In this document: piece by piece, positions 9,355-16,649 of the stretch
How the letters are laid out: each line of letters starts with the position of its first letter
Position numbering within the stretch: position 1 is the first letter of the stretch
Program-made: the position numbers and the translations under genes
Source of the DNA: an uncultured Lachnospiraceae bacterium
GTDB lineage: Bacteria; Bacillota; Clostridia; Lachnospirales; Lachnospiraceae
Reading direction: 5' to 3'
Length of the DNA stretch: 64,000 nucleotides
Assembly: GCA_910583605.1 (NCBI GenBank)
Contig: CAJTXN010000002.1
Coordinates: 170,954 to 234,953 of the forward strand
Notes under the pieces: generated by a model
Seen by the model: only the letters and a program-made list of their open reading frames with translations
Databases searched by the model: none
Told to the model about the DNA's origin: nothing

Positions 9355-9552
9355 ATGCCAAAAATGAAGACAAGCAGAGCAGCTGCAAAACGTTTCAAAA
9401 AAACAGGTACTGGAAAATTAAAGAGAATGAAAGCTTATAAGAGCCACATTCTTACAAAGAAGACAGCTAAGAGAAAGAGAAATCTCAGAAAAGCTACTAT
9501 TACTGATGTGACAAACGTTAAGAATATGAAGAAGATTTTACCTTATTTATAG
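9355..9552 (+). CDS. rpmI: 50S ribosomal protein L35
   Basis: 65 aa basic protein starting MPKMKTSRAAAKRFKKTG, diagnostic of L35. AAGGAGG upstream. Second gene of the infC-rpmI-rplT operon. Confidence 0.97.
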   Translation: MPKMKTSRAAAKRFKKTGTGKLKRMKAYKSHILTKKTAKRKRNLRKATITDVTNVKNMKKILPYL

Positions 9553-9580
9553 GATGAAATAATATAGGAGGATAACGGAA

Positions 9581-9937
9581 ATGGCTAGAATAAAAGGCGG
9601 AATGAACGCTAAAAAGAGACATAACAGAGTATTAAAGCTTGCAAAAGGTTACAGAGGAGCCAGGTCAAAGCAGTACAGAGTAGCAAAACAGTCGGTTATG
9701 AGAGCTTTAACAACTGCTTATGCAGGCAGAAAGCAGAGAAAAAGACAGTTCAGACAGTTATGGATTGCAAGAATCAATGCGGCTGCAAGAATGAATGGTT
9801 TATCATACAGCAAGTTTATGTATGGATTAAAGGTTGCAGGCGTTGATTTGAACAGAAAGATTTTATCTGACATGGCAATTAACGATGCAGAAGGATTTGC
9901 TAAGTTAGCTGAACTTGCAAAATCTAAAATTGCATAG
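9581..9937 (+). CDS. rplT: 50S ribosomal protein L20
   Basis: 118 aa starting MARIKGGMNAKKRHNRVLKL, the normal L20 length. It is needed for early 50S assembly and is the likely ligand that represses its own operon through the leader at 8640-8775. GGAGG precedes the ATG. Confidence 0.97.
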   Translation: MARIKGGMNAKKRHNRVLKLAKGYRGARSKQYRVAKQSVMRALTTAYAGRKQRKRQFRQLWIARINAAARMNGLSYSKFMYGLKVAGVDLNRKILSDMAINDAEGFAKLAELAKSKIA

Positions 9938-10051
9938 GAATTTAATAGTTAAGAGAACATAAAGTGAAAAATCGCTGATTGGGAAACTGATATGATACCT
10001 CTAAAGTATACAGATAAAATATAAAAATCTGTTACTTTGGAGGTATTTTTC

Positions 10052-10246
10052 ATGTTAAGATCAAAACACTCACCTGAATTTAGAGCTATGGTATCGCAAG
10101 AATATATTGATTTGGCAGGTTCTGCTAACTTTCTTGCGGCTAAGTATGGTATAGGGTGTTCCACATTAAAAGGATAGGCTCGTAAAGAAATGGCAATTGA
10201 AACAGATGAGAAAACCGCACTTCTTTGGTTAGAGTCGCAAAAATAA
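10052..10246 (+). pseudogene. degenerate IS3-type OrfA (transposase HTH)
   Basis: Reads LRSKHSPEFRAMVSQEYIDL...NFLAAKYGIG, resembling the helix-turn-helix OrfA of IS3-family elements. An internal TAG follows GCSTLKG, and the frame soon ends. No OrfB remains nearby. The surrounding 9938-11029 interval holds only this and the relic at 10356-10868; I see no intact gene in it. Confidence 0.6.
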
Positions 10247-10355
10247 AGGAATCTTATTATGTCTGAAAATGTATAGAAATATGAAAATTGGTGTGCCATA
10301 ACAGAATCGGACTATGTAACTACTCTTAAAGGGGGTTAAGAATTAGCGGATTCCT

Positions 10356-10868
10356 TAGACATATTCAATTTTTTCTTTTTTAATGGGTGCATTGGCTACC
10401 TTGAAAATAATCTCGTCAACGCAGTTCCTATATTTGCCTTGCTGTATGAGATGATTTTTCAGCTCCACAAGGCTATGTAAAAGTAATGTTCTTTCTTGGC
10501 TTCATTATATATAACAGTAATTCGTCTTACAAAGGTACAAAACTTATGTAGCAGGAATGGCACAATAGAGTTGATTTTACGCTGAAAGCCTTGTCCAATA
10601 ACAGTAGGTTGCTCGGCATATGTATAGTAATTGTTTTTTCCGAATCTTATAGGCTTGTCCTTTGCTGTAAACCACCCATCCAAAAGCCTATAAATAGCGG
10701 CTGTTCAGGCGATTTTTGGAAATGGAACATTTCTGCTGCTCGCTTTTTTATTCTTTCTAGCACACGTTTCTCCATAGCCAAGCGGAGCAAAGCGTAGTCT
10801 GCAGTTGAAAAGGCATCGTACATCAGTAGGAGTATTCTTGATGACAAAATTAAACGAATGTTACGCAA
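10356..10868 (-). pseudogene. unrecognised broken minus-strand gene
   Basis: Two adjoining open frames (10647-10868 and 10459-10683) and a third segment ending at 10356 (LVELKNHLIQQGKYRN...APIKKEKIEYV) look like one protein split by frameshifts. I do not recognise the family. Its position next to an IS3 relic suggests a decayed mobile or accessory gene. Confidence 0.35.
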
Positions 10869-10973
10869 GGATGTGGAACGGGGAGCAGTTTCAAAAAAAT
10901 AACCTAAAAGGTATGAAAAAGTCTTTGATATTTTGTTTCTGGATTATATGATATATTCATTTTGGAAAATATG

Positions 10974-11000
10974 TTGACAAATTAAATAGTTATATATAAT
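10974..11000 (+). promoter_or_regulatory. promoter of first lipoprotein pair
   Basis: TTGACA (10974-10979) and TATAAT (10995-11000) with a 15-bp spacer, slightly short; an overlapping TAATCC would give 17. Confidence 0.55.
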
Positions 11001-11029
11001 CCTAAAGATTAATTTGATGGAGGTTAATT

Positions 11030-11458
11030 ATGAAGAGAAGATTTATTGCATCTATTTTTATGGTATTTATTGTTGCTAGTATGTTTGCTGGATGTAGTTC
11101 AGAGGAGAAAGGAAATATAAGAGGAAGTTATTATAGGTTGGAAAATAATCATAATAATTATTATATCAAGATTTATTCAAGTGGAAGAGTGAATTGTAAA
11201 AATGTATATCTTGGAGTTTTGTTAGGAAGTCAAGGATGTTATTTAACAGGGGAAGGAACAGGAGAGGCATCACAATATAAAACGACCACACAGGCAGCAT
11301 ATTATCATTTGAAATTAAAAACTAAAAATTATAAAGTTAGAAATTATAAGGGTACAATTATTGACGATGGAGAAATATTAGGAAAATCATTGTTTTCTGC
11401 TAGTTTAAGTAAGGATTGTAAAGTAATAACTCGTAATTCAATGAAATACAAAAAATAA
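11030..11458 (+). CDS. small lipoprotein, paralogue A1
   Basis: 142 aa with a lipobox (SMFAGC, Cys near residue 21) after a basic, hydrophobic signal. The mature part begins GSYYRLENNH.NYYIKIYSSGRV and is rich in Lys, Asn and Tyr. Family not recognised. It is about 60 percent identical by eye to the protein at 12394-12822 and sits in the same two-gene unit with a small membrane protein. Very AT-rich compared with the rest of the chromosome part, suggesting recent acquisition. Confidence 0.7.
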   Translation: MKRRFIASIFMVFIVASMFAGCSSEEKGNIRGSYYRLENNHNNYYIKIYSSGRVNCKNVYLGVLLGSQGCYLTGEGTGEASQYKTTTQAAYYHLKLKTKNYKVRNYKGTIIDDGEILGKSLFSASLSKDCKVITRNSMKYKK

Positions 11459-11471
11459 AGGAGAAGAATAA

Positions 11472-11894
11472 TTGAAAAAGAAATTACATATATTTGTTTT
11501 GACAATGTTATTTTTTGCGGTAGCTGTTGGAATCTTTTTATATGTTTGGAATAATAAAGAAGATATTGATATTTATGGAACCTATGTTTCGGAACAAAAT
11601 AAATTATCCATTGAAATATCAAACAAAGTTATTTCTATTATTGAGACTGAACAGGGTTATCTACAAGATTATTTGTATTCTACATTATATAATGATAATA
11701 TGGATAAAAGGGGATTTGAGAATTATGTAGAAAATTTTATAGAAAACATGAAAAATGGTATAGAATATGAGAGAGATTTGGATACATTTTATTTTTGGCC
11801 GGTAGAGAGGGATGCTGCTAATTTTAGTATTACTTTGCTGGAAGATGATAGTATTTCTTTTTTGAATAAAATATACGAAAAAGCAAATAAGTGA
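11472..11894 (+). CDS. small membrane-anchored protein, paralogue B1
   Basis: 140 aa with a TTG start after AAAGGAG. One N-terminal hydrophobic segment (about 6-27), then an extracytoplasmic domain with YLYSTLYNDNMDKRGFENYVENFIENM and FWPVERDAANF. It resembles the protein at 12832-13260 and the broken copy at 11917-12291. Starting 14 bp after A1, it is clearly co-transcribed. Function unknown; the pairing suggests A and B proteins act together at the cell surface. Confidence 0.65.
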   Translation: MKKKLHIFVLTMLFFAVAVGIFLYVWNNKEDIDIYGTYVSEQNKLSIEISNKVISIIETEQGYLQDYLYSTLYNDNMDKRGFENYVENFIENMKNGIEYERDLDTFYFWPVERDAANFSITLLEDDSISFLNKIYEKANK

Positions 11895-11916
11895 TAATAT
11901 AGGTATAAAAATTATT

Positions 11917-12291
11917 ATGAAAAAAGACATATAATTGCAGTTGTAATAATTATTTTCCTGGCAGTTGTTGGGATATCAGCCTTTATGATACAATGGGAAG
12001 AGTATAAAAACATCAATGTTATATATTACAGAAAACCAGAAAGATTATCTCTATCAATGTATTTATAACAAGATGTTTAATGAAAATATGGATAAAGAAG
12101 CTTTTAAACATTTTGTTTAGCGGTCGATTGCCAACATGAAACAAGGAGTGGAGTATGTAGAATGTACGGATTTGTTACGTTTTTAGCCAGTAGAAGAGGA
12201 TGCGGTAAATTTCTGAATAGAATTACTGGACAAACATAGTATTTTTTAAAATAAGATTTATAATAAAAAGTTTGCGAAAACAGAGAAATAA
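11917..12291 (+). pseudogene. decayed third copy of the B protein
   Basis: From MKKRHIIAVV-like codons at 11917 the sequence resembles B2 (12832-13260). 12030-12291 is nearly identical to 13000-13260, but with a frame break near 12020 and in-frame stops (for example TAG after HFV and in place of FWPV). The identity continues into the 3' flank (TTTATTGATTTGAATAAG), so the unit arose by segmental duplication. Confidence 0.7.
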
Positions 12292-12336
12292 TTAAAATAA
12301 TATAAAGTTTATTGATTTGAATAAGTAAAAAATATG

Positions 12337-12362
12337 TTGACAAAAAAAATAGAACATATAAT
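12337..12362 (+). promoter_or_regulatory. promoter of second lipoprotein pair
   Basis: TTGACA (12337-12342) with TATAAT (12357-12362), a short 14-bp spacer. The layout matches the promoter before A1. Confidence 0.45.
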
Positions 12363-12393
12363 TAATAAAAAATAAAGAAATGGGGTATATCAT

Positions 12394-12822
12394 ATGAAAA
12401 AGAGATTGTTTGCATGCATTATGTCTGTTGTTTTGCTTGCAAGTTTATTTTCAGGATGTAATTCTAGTGAGAAAAGAAAAATTCAAGGAAGCTATTATAG
12501 ATTAGAAAATAATCATAAAAATTATTATATTAAGATATTTTCTAGCGGCAGAGTTTCATGTAAAAATGTATATCTTGGGATTTTATGGGGAGGACAAAGT
12601 TTTTATTTAACAGGAACTGGAACGGGAAATGCTGAAAAATATAGGGTAACGACGAAAGAGGCGTATTATAATTTAACATTAACTACTTCGGATTATAAAT
12701 TAAGAAATTATAGGGGGCAGATAATTGGAGATGGTAAAGATTTGGGAGAAGATGAGTTTAGTGTTAGTTTAAGTGAAAATTGTAAAGTAATAACTAAAAA
12801 TGCAATTAAGTATAGGAAGTAG
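12394..12822 (+). CDS. small lipoprotein, paralogue A2
   Basis: 142 aa with lipobox SLFSGC (Cys near residue 22). It has the same length and motif order as A1 (GSYYRLENNHKNYYIKIFSSGRVSCKNVYLG), with an RNYRGQIIGDG segment before the C-terminus. First gene of a second A-B unit. Confidence 0.7.
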   Translation: MKKRLFACIMSVVLLASLFSGCNSSEKRKIQGSYYRLENNHKNYYIKIFSSGRVSCKNVYLGILWGGQSFYLTGTGTGNAEKYRVTTKEAYYNLTLTTSDYKLRNYRGQIIGDGKDLGEDEFSVSLSENCKVITKNAIKYRK

Positions 12823-12831
12823 TGGAAAAGA

Positions 12832-13260
12832 ATGAAAAAGAAAATATGTATCTTAATTTTAATTATATTCTTATTTGGAACAGGTATTTTTATGTACATA
12901 TATTTTCAGCCAAAAGCAAAATCTTATGAAGGTATCTATTATTCCGAAAGCAATGAAGTAACAATAAAAATTATGGATGGAATGATATATATTACAGAAA
13001 ACCAGAAAGATTATCTATATCAATGTATTTATAACAGGATGTTTAATGAAAATATGGATAAAGAAGCTTTTGAACATTTTGTTCAGCGGTCGGTTGCCAA
13101 CATGAAACAAGGAGTGGAGTATGTAGAACGTATAGATTTGTTGCGTTTTTGGCCGGTAGAAGAGGATGCGGCAAATTTCAGAATAGAATTACTGGACAAC
13201 CATAGTATTTCTTTTTTTAATAAGATTTATAATAAAAAGTTTGCGAAAACAGAGAGATAA
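12832..13260 (+). CDS. small membrane-anchored protein, paralogue B2
   Basis: 142 aa. Hydrophobic anchor about 4-24, then YEGIYYSESNEVTIKIMDG and the conserved MFNENMDKEAFEHFVQRSVANMKQGVEYVERIDLLRFWPVEEDAANF, split here only by residues I do not list. Starts 9 bp after A2. The prophage begins 40 bp after its stop. Confidence 0.65.
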   Translation: MKKKICILILIIFLFGTGIFMYIYFQPKAKSYEGIYYSESNEVTIKIMDGMIYITENQKDYLYQCIYNRMFNENMDKEAFEHFVQRSVANMKQGVEYVERIDLLRFWPVEEDAANFRIELLDNHSISFFNKIYNKKFAKTER

Positions 13261-13300
13261 TTAAAATAATATAAAGTTTATTGATTTGAATAAGGGCAAA

Positions 13301-13320
13301 TGTCAAGAGTAAATGCGAAA
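13301..13320 (+). repeat. left terminal inverted repeat of the prophage
   Basis: TGTCAAGAGTAAATGCGAAA. It matches the right end (62322-62341, minus strand) at TGT and at TAAATGCGAAA. IS30-family ends also begin TGT. Confidence 0.65.
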
Positions 13321-13335
13321 AAAATATAAAAAATT

Positions 13336-14379
13336 TTAAGCGGGCCCCAAAATAGCCGATAAATGCGCCTGAAATAGCCGATCCGCGGTCATGTAGCCGA
13401 GGATTTTCCGCGGGTAGTTATTGATCCAGACGGTGACGGCCTCGATCACTTCGTCGGCGATCTCGTCAAAGTTTGTCCCCTTCGGCAGCCAGCGCCGGAT
13501 CATCTTGTTGAGGTTTTCGTTGCTGCCGCGCTCGTATGAGCTGTACGGGTGGCAGTAGTAGAGCTTAGTCCGGGAGCCGTCGCCCAGAGCGCTGCGCTCC
13601 ATGCTGGGGCAGTCGGCAAACTCGCTCCCATTGTCCACGGTGATTGTCTGGAATACCAGAGGGAATTTGTCGCCCCACTCACGCTCCAGATTGTCGAGAG
13701 CTTGCACCACGCTGGCCGCGCTTTTGTCTGGGAGCTTGGCCGTGATTTCTTCGCGGGTGAGCCGTTCGGTGAGCACCAGAATGGCAGCCTTGCCCGGTCT
13801 GGCACTTACAACGGTGTCCATTTCCCAGTGCCCGAAGGTGGATCGCTCGTCGATTTCCTCCGGGCGCTTTTCTATGCTCTCACCCTTCGGCGGGCGTTTC
13901 TGCGCCTTAACTTTATGATATGCGCGTTTTTTATCACCTTTTTGGGGGAGGCTGCTATTCGTGAGCCGCAGAAAAACGCCCTTTTCTATGTAACTGTATA
14001 GGGTATTGACGCTGATCGAAGTCTTGAAGCTCATTCCGTTGGCCTCGATTTCGCCCAGAACGGCAGCAGGCGAGAGCTTGTCGTCAGCGATCCGGTGTTC
14101 GATATACTCGGCCAGCTCGTGATCCTTGCCGAGCTTTATGTCCGCGCCCTTCGCCGCGAGATTGGCGCGGTATTTCATTTCGCCGAGGTCTGAGCTGTAC
14201 CGGGTTTCTTCTGTGTAGTCGCTGTTCCGGTGCTGATACTCTCCGCGCTTCTTTTCGCGGTATATTGTGGAAATGTGGACGCCGAGGATCTCCGCGATCT
14301 CTTTCGGTGTCTTTTTGTCCCTTAAATGGGCCTCCATGCGGAGCCGATCGGTTTTGCTTAAATGTTTGAAGCGTCTCAT
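13336..14379 (-). CDS. IS30-family DDE transposase
   Basis: 347 aa. An N-terminal HTH_38 domain (about 1-50: LSKTDRLRMEAHLRDKKTPK, then EIAEILGVHISTIYREKKRG) is followed by the rve-type catalytic domain. Candidate catalytic residues are D188 (HWEMDTV), D249 (TVDNGSEF) and E283 (YERGSNEN), giving the IS30 DD(33)E spacing. The start ATG at 14379 follows AGGAGG. It ends 35 bp from the left terminus and is read outward. With no integrase present it probably carries out integration and perhaps replicative transposition. The copy at 62392-63435 has the same predicted protein sequence. Confidence 0.93.
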   Translation of the reverse strand: MRRFKHLSKTDRLRMEAHLRDKKTPKEIAEILGVHISTIYREKKRGEYQHRNSDYTEETRYSSDLGEMKYRANLAAKGADIKLGKDHELAEYIEHRIADDKLSPAAVLGEIEANGMSFKTSISVNTLYSYIEKGVFLRLTNSSLPQKGDKKRAYHKVKAQKRPPKGESIEKRPEEIDERSTFGHWEMDTVVSARPGKAAILVLTERLTREEITAKLPDKSAASVVQALDNLEREWGDKFPLVFQTITVDNGSEFADCPSMERSALGDGSRTKLYYCHPYSSYERGSNENLNKMIRRWLPKGTNFDEIADEVIEAVTVWINNYPRKILGYMTADRLFQAHLSAILGPA

Positions 14380-14400
14380 GGTTTACCTCCTGAAAATAAG

Positions 14401-14428
14401 AAAAGGGGACGGCCGAAGCCGCCCCTCC
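14401..14428 (-). terminator. hairpin between small HTH gene and transposase
   Basis: GGGGCGGCTTCGGCCGTCCCC on the minus strand followed by TTTTCTTATTTT. It would limit read-through into the transposase, a plausible brake on transposition. Confidence 0.65.
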
Positions 14429-14446
14429 ATAATGTTTGTTGGTGCC

Positions 14447-14707
14447 TTATTGTTCGTATTCTGCCAGTAGCTCGGACGTTTCCGTGTCGGTCACAATGTC
14501 CGTGAGCTTGCAGCTTAGAGCCTTACAGATCCGCAGCAGGGTGGACAGCTGCGCCTTGCTGATGTCCCGGACTCCTTGCTCGTAATTCTGATATACTCGG
14601 ACGTTTACGCCTGCCGCTTTTGCAAGCTGCGACTGAGAGAGGCCAGCAGCCTGCCTAAGCCTTTGCAGGTTATCGTTTTTATAATTTACCTTTACCGTGA
14701 TCTCCAT
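14447..14707 (-). CDS. small XRE-type HTH regulator
   Basis: 86 aa. A helix-turn-helix of the Cro/C1 type (about 12-66: NLQRLRQAAGLSQSQLAKAA, then GVNVRVYQNYEQGVRDISKAQLS). AAGGAGG precedes the ATG. It lies between the promoter at 14985-15013 and the transposase, so it may control lysogeny or transposase level. The second element has an unrelated HTH gene at the same place. Confidence 0.8.
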   Translation of the reverse strand: MEITVKVNYKNDNLQRLRQAAGLSQSQLAKAAGVNVRVYQNYEQGVRDISKAQLSTLLRICKALSCKLTDIVTDTETSELLAEYEQ

Positions 14708-14743
14708 GTCTCGGCCTCCTTCTTGACTTTGTGCGCTTCGGCG

Positions 14744-14781
14744 GATATAATAAAGGCGGTGGGTGGGAATTTCCCACCGCC
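14744..14781 (-). terminator. terminator after the 41-aa gene
   Basis: GGCGGTGGG and CCCACCGCC arms (14755-14781) with a T-rich run on the minus strand (14744-14754). Confidence 0.6.
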
Positions 14782-14787
14782 GGAGCT

Positions 14788-14913
14788 TTAGGACTGCTTG
14801 GGTTTTTGGTTTGGCTTTATGGTTATTGTGATACGTTCCACCGCTTCACTCCGTAGGGCCTTCTCCAAAACTTCGAGCAGTTCTTTTGTTTGCTGCTCTT
14901 TGTCTTTGTCCAC
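14788..14913 (-). CDS. 41-aa hypothetical protein, first gene of transposase operon
   Basis: GTG start at 14913 six bases after AAAGGAGG. It encodes MDKDKEQQTKELLEVLEKAL and ends in a basic, proline-rich tail. Mostly one amphipathic helix. It is the first gene after the strong promoter at 14985-15013. Family not recognised. Confidence 0.55.
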   Translation of the reverse strand: MDKDKEQQTKELLEVLEKALRSEAVERITITIKPNQKPKQS

Positions 14914-14984
14914 CGGTTTACCTCCTTTCCTTCGGTTTGTGCCTCCTTTCGATTTACTCAGGTTTTCCCTTACTTTGTACCCTT

Positions 14985-15013
14985 ATTATACATCTTTAGA
15001 TGTATAATGTCAA
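14985..15013 (-). promoter_or_regulatory. transposase-operon promoter with palindromic operator
   Basis: On the minus strand TTGACA (15008-15013) and TATAAT (14985-14990) are 17 bp apart, a consensus promoter. The spacer and most of the -10 box form a 22-bp perfect palindrome (14986-15007; arms TTATACATCT and AGATGTATAA around a TT centre). A dimeric repressor bound here would shut off the promoter. The nearest candidates are the HTH proteins at 14447 and 15060. Confidence 0.85.
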
Positions 15014-15018
15014 GCGCA

Positions 15019-15040
15019 TTTCGCATTTTTTCGCAAAGAA
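15019..15040 (-). promoter_or_regulatory. ATGCGAAA motifs upstream of transposase promoter
   Basis: Minus strand carries TTTGCGAAAA and AAATGCGAAA directly upstream of the -35 box. AAATGCGAAA is the same core found in both terminal repeats, so this is a candidate transposase or HTH_38 protein binding site for autoregulation. The second element conserves it at 63783-63800. Confidence 0.5.
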
Positions 15041-15059
15041 AAAGGGCGGTTTCCCGTCC
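15034..15059 (-). terminator. terminator after the XRE gene at 15060
   Basis: Minus strand GGACGGGAAACCGCCC followed by TTTTTCTTT. The second element has an equivalent at about 63800-63824. Confidence 0.65.
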
Positions 15060-15308
15060 TCATTCATCAGCAGGCAGCAGCTCGCAAATTTGCACGTTTA
15101 GCACCTTCGAGAAGTAGAGAAGCTCGAAGTCTGGCACGACGCGCTCGCCGGTTTCGATCCGGCTTATTGCTTTCTGGTTCAGGTTCAGCCCGGCGAGCTG
15201 GAGCTGGGCCGCGAGTTCTTCCTGAGATAGTCCGGCAGCCTCTCGGCGCTCCTTTATTTTTTGGCCGGAGGCGTTGGCTCTGCCGTCGGTGTATTTGTAT
15301 AGCTTCAT
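15060..15308 (-). CDS. XRE-family repressor-like HTH protein
   Basis: 82 aa with an HTH_3 fold (about 15-75: KIKERREAAGLSQEELAAQL, then NQKAISRIETGERVVPDFEL). It is small, without a peptidase or dimerisation domain, like phage Cro or plasmid regulators. It is divergent from the gene at 15450 and has its own terminator. A nearly identical gene starts beyond the window at 63825, so both elements probably share immunity. Candidate master repressor. Confidence 0.82.
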   Translation of the reverse strand: MKLYKYTDGRANASGQKIKERREAAGLSQEELAAQLQLAGLNLNQKAISRIETGERVVPDFELLYFSKVLNVQICELLPADE

Positions 15309-15326
15309 GGCGTTGCGCCTCCTTTT

Positions 15327-15392
15327 TTATCCCAAAGATAGGTAGATAGCATATTGACTTTAGCATGTTTCACCGTTTATAATTATCCCAAA
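15327..15392 (+). promoter_or_regulatory. divergent promoter region with TTATCCCAAA repeats
   Basis: Plus-strand promoter TTGACT (15354-15359), 18-bp spacer, TATAAT (15378-15383), reading into the gene at 15450. Direct repeats TTATCCCAAA at 15327-15336 and 15383-15392 flank it and look like operators. The same TTATCCC core is iterated at 44681-44730. Confidence 0.65.
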
Positions 15393-15449
15393 CATGACTA
15401 ACGCGAAAAAACGCAAATAAAAGTCATGGAAATGGAGGTTGATTTTTAC

Positions 15450-16010
15450 ATGAGTAAATCAGAGAAAAAAGCCGGGCCGGGCGAGGGAAAAAACGGCAAA
15501 AAGAAATGGATTATTGTTGGCGTTGCGGTAGTTTTGGTGCTGGCCGCTGCTGTCGGAGGGAATAAGGGCAGCGATCAGACGGCGGGGACTCCGAGCTCGG
15601 AGCCGCCCACTCAGGCAAGCGCCCCGGCAGAGTCGGAGCCGTCCGCAGCAGAGCCGGAGCCGAACACGAGCGCGAAGGTGGATGCGCTGGCACGCGAAGC
15701 GAAGGACTCCGTGGCAGAGGGCGTCACGGAGGAAATGCGGGACGAGGCCGTGGCTTTCATTGTAGAGCATTACCCTGATTATTACGGCGATAACGAAACA
15801 ATGGAGCAGGCCATGTTCTACGGCTTCTGGCTGGAGTACGCATACGACGGAGACGAGGCAGCCCGTGGTTATTACAATCTCGGCATGGATATGGAGCAGG
15901 CCGTGAAGTATGTGTACCGTGGAGCAGAAAAGGCAGAGGACGAGGCGACGAAGGAAAACCTCGCCCAGATCAAAGAGTCGCTCGAAGCAATCGGTCAGAC
16001 TGTTGAATAA
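15450..16010 (+). CDS. membrane-anchored hypothetical protein (prophage cargo)
   Basis: 186 aa from the ATG at 15450, nine bases after GGAGG. Lys-rich cytosolic start, one transmembrane segment (about 20-38), a Pro/Ser/Glu-rich linker (about 45-80), then an extracytoplasmic helical domain with DEAVAFIVEHYPDYYGDNETM. It is the only confident plus-strand gene in the prophage, has its own promoter and terminator, and so may be a lysogenic-conversion gene expressed from the prophage. A superinfection-exclusion role is possible but unproven. Confidence 0.75.
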   Translation: MSKSEKKAGPGEGKNGKKKWIIVGVAVVLVLAAAVGGNKGSDQTAGTPSSEPPTQASAPAESEPSAAEPEPNTSAKVDALAREAKDSVAEGVTEEMRDEAVAFIVEHYPDYYGDNETMEQAMFYGFWLEYAYDGDEAARGYYNLGMDMEQAVKYVYRGAEKAEDEATKENLAQIKESLEAIGQTVE

Positions 16011-16027
16011 GACACAATGAGACGCAA

Positions 16028-16108
16028 AAAGAGGCCCGGAGGGTAAAACTACCCGCCGAGCCTTTTTCGTTGCTCTGGGAGCTTGCGTGAAGCTCTCAGG
16101 GCCTTTTT
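16028..16108. terminator. bidirectional terminators between convergent genes
   Basis: Two hairpins: 16032-16062 (AGGCCCGGAGGGT/ACCCGCCGAGCCT) with T-runs on both sides, and 16071-16108 (CTCTGGGAGCTT/AAGCTCTCAGGG) followed by TTTTT. They separate the plus-strand cargo gene from the end of the late operon. Confidence 0.75.
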
Positions 16109-16637
16109 ATTCTGCGGTTGTCTCCGGCGCTGCTGCCGGTACTGCTTCGGCTGCGATCTGCTGCACGGCCGTGGCTGCGATCGTAGTCGCTACGCTGGCA
16201 GCTGTCGCCGCTGCGGTTGTCGCTGCGGTTTTGTCAGCCTCCGGCGTCTTGATTTCGCGGCATACCTGCTCGATCTTGGTTTCCACCCATGTGTCAAAGT
16301 CGCCGTAAATTTCGCCCAGTGCATTGACGGCAGCGTCGCCGAGGATCTCCAGCGTTTTGTCCTTGGCCTTGTTGAAGGCTTCGATCTGCTTCTCCTTGGT
16401 GAACTTGCCCTCGGCTTTTAGTGCGTCGGTGAAGGTCTGGGCTGTATAGGTGACGGCCTGCGCCACTGCGTCGGCTGCCATGTTCATGTACTTGGCCGCG
16501 GTTTCGTTGTCGAGCTCCTTCTCGATCTGGGCGGTGCGCTTTTTCAGCAGCGCCACCAGATAGGCCCCGCCCGCTGTGATGAGCAGGCAGAGGACGGACA
16601 CACAAGCGTTCACGATCTGCTGCATTGTTTCATTCAT
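16107..16637 (-). CDS. phage holin, LL-H type
   Basis: 176 aa. One N-terminal transmembrane segment (about 8-30), then long charged helices and an Ala/Thr-rich C-terminal tail (about 140-176). The arrangement and sequence (KYMNMAADAVAQAVTYTAQT) fit the LL-H holin family. It would permeabilise the membrane to release the endolysin encoded just upstream. AAGGAGG precedes the start. Confidence 0.8.
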   Translation of the reverse strand: MNETMQQIVNACVSVLCLLITAGGAYLVALLKKRTAQIEKELDNETAAKYMNMAADAVAQAVTYTAQTFTDALKAEGKFTKEKQIEAFNKAKDKTLEILGDAAVNALGEIYGDFDTWVETKIEQVCREIKTPEADKTAATTAAATAASVATTIAATAVQQIAAEAVPAAAPETTAE

Positions 16638-16649
16638 GGCGATCCCTCC

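Noticed and set aside
9938..11029. Functional insertion sequence
   Set aside because: Only a stop-containing OrfA-like remnant and an unrelated frameshifted minus-strand gene remain, with no clear ends.
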